A DNA stretch of 64,000 nucleotides from CAMPKL01 sp963805925 (GTDB taxonomy: Bacteria > Acidobacteriota > Terriglobia > Bryobacterales > UBA6623). A program made the position numbers and the translations under genes. The notes under the pieces were generated by a model. The model searched no databases and had not been told where the DNA came from. It saw only the letters and a list, made by a program, of their open reading frames with translations. Shown one piece after another: positions 35,424 through 41,645 of the stretch (the first letter of the stretch is position 1; every line of letters begins with the position of its first letter). The DNA lies in assembly GCA_963805925.1 (NCBI GenBank), contig CAWDWB010000009.1:652219-716218 (forward strand). The letters run 5' to 3'.

Positions 35424-36059
35424 CTAAACCTTCGTTCGGCGGCGGACCCAACCCAGCGCGCCCAACGCGGTACCCAGCAGCAGAACACTCGTCGGCTCCG
35501 GAACACCAGGGACATCCGACCTCTCGTCGGCCGAAAGGCTGTGGAGCAGCACATTCTTGCCGCCGTTGGCGGTGGTCGAGAAGAAGGTCAGATAGCGACT
35601 CGTCGTAGGCGCCGCGTAGGTGCCTTGATCGTCGCCTGACACGGGTGAACCGCAACCCACGAACACGGCAGTGGAACATCCGTAAACCGCCCAACCTTCG
35701 TCTTGGGTCGTGGAATCCATGGCGAACATAAAGTTCGAGTAGCCCGCGTTGATCAGATTGATCAGGTCGAGTTGGATGAAGGGCACGTCCGCAGCAGCAG
35801 GCCCGTCATACCAAATTTCGTTGTCTCCGTCGGCCGTAAGGCCAAGTCCCTGCTCGCCGGCTCCGTCGTTCTTGCCATAGAGTCCCGTCGGGTTGCCATC
35901 GTTGAACCCAGCGGCCTCAAGTGTCGTTGAGCCGAAGTTATAGGTTTGGGTGTTCCCTAGATCGCCTGTCGGCGAGTTGAACACGAGTGTTACGGTTGCC
36001 GCGGAGGCTGACACAGTCAGCATTCCGGCCAGTAGAATTGCGGTACTTATTTTTCTCAT
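35424..36059 (-). CDS. PEP-CTERM secreted surface protein
   Basis: About 211 residues. The preferred start is the ATG at 36059, giving a standard signal peptide MRKISTAILLAGMLTVSASA. A beta-rich extracellular domain follows, with Asn/Gly/Thr-rich sequence and two Cys pairs (GCSTAVFVGCG). The C-terminus is a textbook PEP-CTERM sorting signal: VPEPTSVLLLGTALGALGW then VRRR, about residues 185-208. Such proteins are recognised and processed by an exosortase, not seen in this window, and are linked to exopolysaccharide-producing bacteria. That fits the export genes at 10-14 kb. Role of the mature domain unknown. Confidence 0.8.
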   Translation of the reverse strand: MRKISTAILLAGMLTVSASAATVTLVFNSPTGDLGNTQTYNFGSTTLEAAGFNDGNPTGLYGKNDGAGEQGLGLTADGDNEIWYDGPAAADVPFIQLDLINLINAGYSNFMFAMDSTTQDEGWAVYGCSTAVFVGCGSPVSGDDQGTYAAPTTSRYLTFFSTTANGGKNVLLHSLSADERSDVPGVPEPTSVLLLGTALGALGWVRRRTKV

Positions 36060-36320
36060 TGCATATATCTCCCCACACAAGGCGGCACTCTCAGCGAATC
36101 ACTTCTCGGTGCTGCGGCAGGACCGCCCTTTCGCAGAGTGCCAACCCATAAACTAGGTCGAATCCCCTACAGAATCAAGTTACAAAACCCCGGTAGTACT
36201 AAGGTCCAGTACCGTACTGTTTGCCGGGTTGTGCAGAATGCTTGATTGCGGGCGGGAGTTCGAGCAGACGAGGGTGGGTGCCATGGGGAGGGACTGGCCG
36301 CGGTGTTCCCCTGTCCAGGG

Positions 36321-36413
36321 ATATCCCGACCCTTCATGGTCTCCGCGAAGATCGAAGCGATGGCCAAGTTCCGGGACCGTTTGCTATCGGCCGAAATCAC
36401 CTACCGCGGCCCG
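36321..36413 (-). pseudogene. Degenerate C-terminal fragment of a PPK2 gene
   Basis: Read on the minus strand, this stretch gives CGPR-stop-VISADSKRSRN, then LAIASIFAETMKGRDIP. It aligns without gaps to the intact PPK2 at 43839-44657, whose tail reads WAPWYVIPADRKWFRN, then LAVASILLDTMKSMDI. The in-frame TAG falls on the conserved Tyr codon (TAC in the intact gene). About 30 codons remain, and the rest of the kinase is missing. It is a relic, not a functional gene. Its N-terminal side ends exactly where the cyclophilin-like tail at 36414 begins. Confidence 0.6.
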
Positions 36414-36440
36414 CACATCATCACGATCCGCGAATCGTAG
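36414..36440 (+). repeat. Relic copy of the cyclophilin gene's 3' end
   Basis: Twenty-seven bases encode HIITIRES and TAG. They match the end of the HEAT-cyclophilin gene (35229-35255, RIITIREP and TAG) at 24 of 27 positions, including the stop. A longer related tail lies at 41511-41579. The two relics flank the polyketide synthase operon in the same orientation. Confidence 0.5.
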
Positions 36441-36455
36441 CTCCGGCGCCTTGCC

Positions 36456-36493
36456 TGCCTTGCCTTGCCTTGCCTTGCCTTGCCTTGCCTTGC
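36456..36493. repeat. Pentanucleotide tandem repeat (TGCCT)7.6
   Basis: Seven perfect copies of TGCCT plus a partial TGC. A related TTGCC precedes it at 36451. It lies about 140 bp upstream of the aminotransferase start, in the only long intergenic stretch of this region (36060-36631). Short tandem repeats of this kind are prone to replication slippage. Confidence 0.9.
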
Positions 36494-36631
36494 AGCGAGT
36501 TTATTGAAACCGCATTCGCACCGGCCACATCCATCATTCCGTGATGCTCAAGACGGTCCGAGAGTCTGCCGGCCCCATCGACCGTGAATGTGACAAACCA
36601 ATGACGCCGGCTGCTATTTCCAAGAAATGAA

Positions 36632-37999
36632 ATGCAAGTTGCTACAGAGGCTCCGGCCGCTTCGACGGAGCAAGGCTACTCTCGGCACGTAAATCCGCAA
36701 TGGCTACGCCTGCTCAACGTCCTGCAAATGAACGCTCGATACGCCCGCTGCGAAGGCGTCGAGTTGCACTTGGAGAGCGGCAGCGTCATTCTCGATTTCC
36801 TCTCCGGATACTGCGTTCATAACACCGGCCACAATCATCCGGCCATCATTGCAGCGCTCAAAGACGAACTGGACCGTTGCGGTCCGGCGATGCTGCAAAG
36901 TCACGTTCCCGAGCTTGCCGGCGAACTAGCGCGGCGGCTCTGCGGCCATGCCAAAGGGCGCTTGCAAAAGGTCTTCTTCTGCAGCTCAGGCAGCGAAGGC
37001 GTTGAAGCGGCGATCAAATTCTCGCGCGCCCACACCGGCCGCAGCGGACTGCTCTCCGCGGGCGGCGCGTTTCACGGCCTCACCTGCGGCGCGCTTTCGC
37101 TGATGGACGACGCCTTCTGGCGCGGCGGCTTCGAGCCCCTGCTTCCGGATACCGCCGTAACGCCGTTTGGCGACCTCAATGCACTCGAAGAACGACTGAA
37201 GACGCGCAAGTACGCGGCCTATTTCGTTGAGCCGATACAAGGCGAAGCGGGAATCCGCATTCCGCCGGAAGGCTATCTGCTCTCCGCCCAGCAGCTCTGC
37301 CGCAAGTACGGAACATTGTTGGTGATCGATGAGGTGCAGACCGGCTTCTGCCGAACCGGCCCCTTCCTGGCGTCCCATCACTTCGGCATCGAGCCGGACA
37401 TCGTGATTCTCGCCAAAGCGTTGTCGGGCGGGCTTGTGCCGACAGGCGCGGTGCTGATGGCCGACGAGATCTATGAGTCCGTCTATTCGTCTCTCAAACG
37501 CTCGATCGTGCATACGTCGACGTACAGCGAAAATGGCCTTTCGATGCGCGCCGGCATGGCCGTATTGGACGTCATCGAATCAGAGCGACTCGACCAAAGG
37601 TCAGCGCAAAGCGGCGAGTATCTGCGCAAACGTCTGCGCGAGGCCTTATCCGGATACGACTTAATCGCCGATGTCCGCGGACTCGGGCTGTTGAACGGCA
37701 TCGAGTTTCATGCGCCGAAAGGCACGGCTTCACGGATCTCCTTCGAAGCATTGCAGCACGTGCATCCGGCAATGTTTGGACAAGTGATGGTCATGCGTTT
37801 GTTCCGCGATCACGGAATCCTGACGCAGATCTGCGGCAATCACTTCCTGACGCTCAAAGCCGCGCCGCCATTGGTCGTGAACGAAACGCAGCTCAACCAG
37901 TTCGTTACGTCGCTGCATTCGATCGTGGACTTGATGCACAACGGAACCTCCTATTGGGCTGACGCTCTGGGCATGGCTCGCAGGGTGACCGGAATCTGA
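36632..37999 (+). CDS. Class III PLP-dependent aminotransferase of the polyketide operon
   Basis: A 455-residue aminotransferase, first gene of a five-gene operon. Fold-type I class III motifs: FCSSGSEGVEAAIKFSRA (phosphate-binding loop, about 116-133), GGAFHGLTCGALS, LLVIDEVQTGFCRTG (PLP-ring Asp in D-E-V-Q) and the Schiff-base lysine K262 in ILAKALSGGLVP. The phosphate-binding STYSENGLSMRAG follows. The closest families act on ornithine, beta-alanine or other omega-amines, but neither the donor nor the acceptor can be read here. The next gene starts one base after its stop. In this context it may supply an amino group or a starter unit for the polyketide product. That role is inference. Confidence 0.8.
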   Translation: MQVATEAPAASTEQGYSRHVNPQWLRLLNVLQMNARYARCEGVELHLESGSVILDFLSGYCVHNTGHNHPAIIAALKDELDRCGPAMLQSHVPELAGELARRLCGHAKGRLQKVFFCSSGSEGVEAAIKFSRAHTGRSGLLSAGGAFHGLTCGALSLMDDAFWRGGFEPLLPDTAVTPFGDLNALEERLKTRKYAAYFVEPIQGEAGIRIPPEGYLLSAQQLCRKYGTLLVIDEVQTGFCRTGPFLASHHFGIEPDIVILAKALSGGLVPTGAVLMADEIYESVYSSLKRSIVHTSTYSENGLSMRAGMAVLDVIESERLDQRSAQSGEYLRKRLREALSGYDLIADVRGLGLLNGIEFHAPKGTASRISFEALQHVHPAMFGQVMVMRLFRDHGILTQICGNHFLTLKAAPPLVVNETQLNQFVTSLHSIVDLMHNGTSYWADALGMARRVTGI

Positions 38000-38000
38000 G

Positions 38001-38804
38001 ATGCGCTATCTGCTGATCTGCACCCTACTGATATGCAGCCGCCTAGACGCGGCCAGGCCGACCACCATCGAAGACGGTTATCGCGCCATGTACAATCTCC
38101 AGTTCGACCAGGCGCATCGCATCTTCGCCGATTGGCGCGAGGCGCATCCCCGCGATCCGTTCGCACCCGTTTCCGACGCCGCCGCATATCTATTCAACGA
38201 GTTCGATCGGTTGCGCATCCTGCAGGTGGAGTTCTTTCTCGAAGATCAGGGATTCGACGAGAAAGTGACCGCCGATCCGCAACTCAAGGCGAAGTTCGAA
38301 CACGCGCTGCTTGAAGGCGACGAACTGGCCGACGCCGCGTTGGCTCGTTCACCGAACGACAAGAACGCGCTCTTCTCCAAAGTTATGGTGCAGGGCCTGC
38401 AGTCCGACTACTTGGGTTTGATTGAGCAGCGCTATCTGCCGAGCATCAAAGCGATGAAGAACGGCCGCACAATCGCGGAGAAACTGCTGGCGATTGATCC
38501 GACCTTCGGCGATGCCTATCTCGCCGTCGGAATCGAAAATTACGTATTGAGTCAAAAGCCGATGCCGGTGCGCTGGCTGCTGAGAGCCTACGGCTCGGAA
38601 ACCGATGCCGCGCGCGGCATCGAGAACGTCCAGCTCTGCGTCGAACACGGCCTCTACATGAAGCCCTTTGCCCGCTTGATGCTGGCCGTGGCGGCCGTGC
38701 GGGACAAGGATTTTGATCGCGCCCGAGAGCTGCTCTACGGCCTCGCCAAAGAGTTTCCGGGCAATCCACTCTACGCCGAACAGGCAGCCCACCTGCCCAA
38801 ATGA
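38001..38804 (+). CDS. Secreted helical-repeat (TPR-like) protein of the polyketide operon
   Basis: A 267-residue protein with a short signal peptide (MRYLLICTLLICSRLDAA). The rest is all-alpha with TPR-like spacing: YRAMYNLQFDQAHRIFADW, LAIDPTFGDAYLAVGIENY and DKDFDRARELLYGLAKEFP. No catalytic residues are evident. It begins one base after the aminotransferase stop and ends 10 bp before the polyketide synthase, so it is firmly part of the operon. A periplasmic or surface scaffold, perhaps helping product or protein handling in the envelope, would fit its position. I do not recognise a named family. Confidence 0.7.
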   Translation: MRYLLICTLLICSRLDAARPTTIEDGYRAMYNLQFDQAHRIFADWREAHPRDPFAPVSDAAAYLFNEFDRLRILQVEFFLEDQGFDEKVTADPQLKAKFEHALLEGDELADAALARSPNDKNALFSKVMVQGLQSDYLGLIEQRYLPSIKAMKNGRTIAEKLLAIDPTFGDAYLAVGIENYVLSQKPMPVRWLLRAYGSETDAARGIENVQLCVEHGLYMKPFARLMLAVAAVRDKDFDRARELLYGLAKEFPGNPLYAEQAAHLPK

Positions 38805-38814
38805 GCATCTTGAA

Positions 38815-39864
38815 ATGAAAATTAGCGCAGTCTCTAGCGCCTTCCCCAAAAATTACTATTCGCAGGACACACTCAGCGACTACCTTGAGCGGTCCTGGAG
38901 CTCGAAGCTCCGTCGTCCAGGAGCCGTGCGCCGATTTCACGACGTCGTCGGCGTGGACGGCCGTTATCTCGCATTGCCCTTGGAGCGCTACGATTCGATC
39001 ACCGACTGGGGCGAGGCCAACAACCTCTGGATCGAATGCGCACAGGATCTAGGCGGTCGCGCGCTCATGGGCGCACTCGCCGAAGCCGGGCTTGAGCCCG
39101 AAGATCTCGACGCGATCTATTTCGTATCGGTCACCGGCATTGCCAGTCCATCGATCGATGCGCGCCTCGTGAACCGACTCGGGCTGTCTCCCAACATCAA
39201 ACGCATACCGATCTTCGGCTTGGGATGCGTCGCCGGCGCGGCGGGGATTTCTCGCGCTGCCGACTACGTGCGCGGCTTCCGCCATCATCACGCCGCACTC
39301 ATCTCCGTCGAACTGTGCTCGCTCACGCTGCAACGCGAGGATCTCTCCGTCGCCAATCTCATCGCTTCCGGACTTTTCGGAGACGGCGCCGCGGCCGCGA
39401 TCATCAGCGGCGCCGATACGCCGCAGACCGGGCCGGAGGTCCTCGACACGCGCTCGGTCTTCTATCCGAATACCGAAGAAGTCATGGGCTGGGACATCAG
39501 CCGCAAGGGCTTTCGCATCGTTCTATCGCGAGACGTGCCGCTAATGGTCGAAACCCATCTCGCCGCAGATGTGGACTCCTTTCTCGCGGATCACCATCTG
39601 GAGCGACAGGACATCTCCAAATGGATCCTGCACACCGGCGGCCCCAAGGTATTGAAAGCCACGGAAAAAGCGTTGGCGTTGTCTGAAGGCGCCTTGGATG
39701 CTTCGTGGAATTGTTTACGACGAGTCGGCAACCTTTCATCGGCCTCAGTCGTGCTTGTTCTTGAGGAGGTGCTCAAGAACGCTCCCCCCGGCAAGGGCTC
39801 TCTAGCCTTGCTGGCCGCGATGGGGCCCGCCTTTTGTTCGGAATTGGTCTTGCTGCGTTGGTGA
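38815..39864 (+). CDS. Type III polyketide synthase (chalcone/stilbene synthase family)
   Basis: A 349-residue homodimeric condensing enzyme. The complete catalytic triad is present: C138 (GLGCVAGA), H273 (WILHTGGPKVL) and N306 (RVGNLSSASV), with the typical spacing of bacterial alkylpyrone and alkylresorcinol synthases. The GFGPG loop region near the C-terminus is divergent. Type III enzymes extend a CoA- or ACP-bound starter with malonyl-CoA and cyclise the chain, without a carrier protein. The ATG at 38815 starts MKISAVSSAFPK, and the frame upstream reads into the preceding gene. It is followed after six bases by the FAD oxidoreductase, the usual tailoring partner. Chain length cannot be predicted here. 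Confidence 0.9.
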   Translation: MKISAVSSAFPKNYYSQDTLSDYLERSWSSKLRRPGAVRRFHDVVGVDGRYLALPLERYDSITDWGEANNLWIECAQDLGGRALMGALAEAGLEPEDLDAIYFVSVTGIASPSIDARLVNRLGLSPNIKRIPIFGLGCVAGAAGISRAADYVRGFRHHHAALISVELCSLTLQREDLSVANLIASGLFGDGAAAAIISGADTPQTGPEVLDTRSVFYPNTEEVMGWDISRKGFRIVLSRDVPLMVETHLAADVDSFLADHHLERQDISKWILHTGGPKVLKATEKALALSEGALDASWNCLRRVGNLSSASVVLVLEEVLKNAPPGKGSLALLAAMGPAFCSELVLLRW

Positions 39865-39870
39865 AACGGG

Positions 39871-40953
39871 ATGTCGGACTTCGATACGGACGTCTTTATT
39901 GTCGGCGGCGGGCCGGCGGGATTGGCCGCCGCGATCGCGGCTAGAAAGCGGGGCCTGCGCACCATCGTTGCCGACGCGGCGGAACCGCCGATCGACAAGT
40001 GCTGCGGCGAGGGACTGATGCCCGACGGCGTCGCGGCCTTGCGCCAACTAGGGGTCTCGATTCCCTCCAATTCGGGGCGCTTCGCGGGAATCAGTTTCTT
40101 TGACGGCGGCTGCGTCGCGCAAGGTCGCTTTGCCCATGGGAAAGGCTTCGGCATTCGCCGCACAGTGCTGGAGCAGGTCCTGTTGGCGCGAGCGCTCGAG
40201 TTGGGCGTCGAATGCCGCTTCCACGCGCGCGTGCTCGGCATCGGCGGATACTGCGTGCGCCTCGATCGCGAAACAGTCCGCACGCGTTGGATTATCGGGG
40301 CGGACGGATCGCGCTCGCACGTTCGCCAATGGGCGGACCTCAGCGATGGCGTCGACTTGAGCCGGACGCGGTACGGCTTTCGCCGTCATTTTCAAATCGA
40401 GAGCCCGCCGGAGTACGTCGAAGTCCATTGGCGGGACGGATTTCAAGTATTCGTCACGCCGGTGAATCACTGCGAGGTGGGCCTTGCCATGACGACGGGC
40501 GATCCGTCGATGCGCCTGGATCAGGCTTTGGCTCAACTGCCGGAACTACGTCGGCGTCTGGGATCGCCGGTCAGCACGCTGCGCGGCGCCGTCACGGGCA
40601 ATGTTTCCGTGCCGGCCGTGTACAACGGCAACGTAGCGCTCGTCGGCGACGCGTCGGGCACGGTCGATTCGATTACCGGCGAAGGCATACGCCTGGCGCT
40701 GCGGCAGTCGTTGCATCTCGCCTCGGCGATCAACGATGGAGATCTTGCGGCTTACGGCCGCGCGCACGCCGAACTCGTTTGGCAGCCGCGGACGATGGCC
40801 CGTTTGTTGTTGTGGCTGGCGCGTCACCCTACCCCGCGCCACGCCGCCGTGAGGATGTTGCGGTTGTATCCCACGGCTTTTCAGGCGCTCTTGTCGACAC
40901 AGACCGGCGCGCCGCCGTTCTTGTCCGCCGCTGCCAGGAAAGGAGTCTTATGA
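39871..40953 (+). CDS. FAD-dependent oxidoreductase, polyketide tailoring (geranylgeranyl-reductase-like)
   Basis: A 360-residue group A flavoprotein. The N-terminal Rossmann motif is VFIVGGGPAGLAAAIAARK (about 8-26). DKCCGEGLMPDGVAAL follows, with the Cys pair and G-E-G seen in geranylgeranyl reductases and tailoring hydroxylases. The second FAD motif is VALVGDASGTVDSITGEGI (about 255-273). Family enzymes reduce or hydroxylate lipid or polyketide substrates, and such genes commonly follow type III PKS genes (as in srsABC of Streptomyces). The start lies six bases after the PKS stop, and the stop overlaps the YceI start (ATGA). Substrate is inferred from the neighbours. Confidence 0.85.
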   Translation: MSDFDTDVFIVGGGPAGLAAAIAARKRGLRTIVADAAEPPIDKCCGEGLMPDGVAALRQLGVSIPSNSGRFAGISFFDGGCVAQGRFAHGKGFGIRRTVLEQVLLARALELGVECRFHARVLGIGGYCVRLDRETVRTRWIIGADGSRSHVRQWADLSDGVDLSRTRYGFRRHFQIESPPEYVEVHWRDGFQVFVTPVNHCEVGLAMTTGDPSMRLDQALAQLPELRRRLGSPVSTLRGAVTGNVSVPAVYNGNVALVGDASGTVDSITGEGIRLALRQSLHLASAINDGDLAAYGRAHAELVWQPRTMARLLLWLARHPTPRHAAVRMLRLYPTAFQALLSTQTGAPPFLSAAARKGVL

Positions 40954-41510
40954 AGCTATTCATCGCCTTGATTTCGTTGACTTGGGCCTTGCAAGCCCAA
41001 CCAGTTCGCTTAGAGTTCGAACCCACAAGCACCACGGTGGAGTACAAGGTGGATTCGACGCTACATACCGTACATGGAACCTTCGCGCTAACGAGCGGCG
41101 CCATCGAGTTCGACACCTCTACCGGAGAAGCGCAGGGCGAGCTTGTGGTCAATGCCGCGAGCGGAGACAGCGACAACGGCTCACGCGACCGCCGCATGAA
41201 CAAGGCTGTGCTGGAGGCCGAGAAGTTTGCCGAGATTAAGTTCGTCGCCGATCACGTAGAAGGGCAAGCGCCCTCGGCTGCGGAGGACTCAGAAGTGAAA
41301 TTGCACGGACAATTCCTTTTGCACGGCACGGCGCACGAGATGGTCCTAGTCGCCAAGCTGCACCACGAACACGGCGCGTATAAGGTCAGCTCCAGCTTCG
41401 AAGTGCCTTACGTCGAGTGGGGCCTCAAGAACCCCAGCATGTTGTTCTTGCGGGTATCGGATACCGTGGAGATCCACGTCGAGGCGGAGGCGAAGGCCGC
41501 AGCCAGTTAG
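40950..41510 (+). CDS. Secreted YceI-family lipid-binding protein
   Basis: A 186-residue protein with signal peptide MKLFIALISLTWALQAQ. The YceI lipocalin-like barrel follows: VHGTFALTSGAIEFDTSTG, SRDRRMNKAVLEAEKFAEI, FLLHGTAHEM and SSFEVPYVEWGLKNP. Structures of this family bind polyisoprenoid or other long amphiphiles in a hydrophobic tunnel. A Shine-Dalgarno AAAGGAG at 40939-40945 lies four bases before the ATG. As the last gene of the operon it could carry the polyketide lipid, or an isoprenoid partner, in the periplasm. A TAG stop at 41508 is followed in frame by the cyclophilin-like relic. Confidence 0.85.
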   Translation: MKLFIALISLTWALQAQPVRLEFEPTSTTVEYKVDSTLHTVHGTFALTSGAIEFDTSTGEAQGELVVNAASGDSDNGSRDRRMNKAVLEAEKFAEIKFVADHVEGQAPSAAEDSEVKLHGQFLLHGTAHEMVLVAKLHHEHGAYKVSSSFEVPYVEWGLKNPSMLFLRVSDTVEIHVEAEAKAAAS

Positions 41511-41579
41511 ATCGCCCGTTTCGACAACCTCGACCCCATTGTGCCCGGCACGCGCATCAACACCATTCGCGCACAATAA
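41511..41579 (+). repeat. Relic of a cyclophilin-gene 3' end downstream of the operon
   Basis: Twenty-two codons encode a tail ending FDNLDPIVPGTRINTIRAQ with TAA. It resembles the HEAT-cyclophilin C-terminus, DAILDRITPGTRIITIREP, most strongly in the block CCCGGCACGCGCATC. It begins right at the YceI stop and is in frame with it. No start codon or upstream body is present, so it is not a gene of its own. Confidence 0.45.
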
Positions 41580-41590
41580 CGGCGTCGCGA

Positions 41591-41617
41591 TTGCAATAGG
41601 ACTGAACTCGTTATACT
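41591..41617 (+). promoter_or_regulatory. Candidate promoter of the arabinofuranosidase gene
   Basis: TTGCAA (41591-41596), a 15-bp spacer and TATACT (41612-41617), 28 bp before the ATG at 41646. It suggests that the glycosidase is transcribed separately from the polyketide operon. Confidence 0.4.
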
Positions 41618-41645
41618 GATCGGCGTTCCTGATGTATCCCAACTT

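Noticed and set aside
36150..36175. A tRNA T-arm-like string (GGTCGAATCCCC)
   Set aside because: No matching acceptor, D or anticodon arms are found around it.
36167..36400. A minus-strand open frame of 77 codons
   Set aside because: It contains the PPK2-like relic, but the matching part is only about 25 residues and the remainder is unrelated low-complexity sequence. The stop at the conserved Tyr codon argues against function.
36246..36440. A plus-strand open frame of 64 codons ending HIITIRES
   Set aside because: Most of it is antisense to the PPK2-like relic. Only the last nine residues match the cyclophilin tail.
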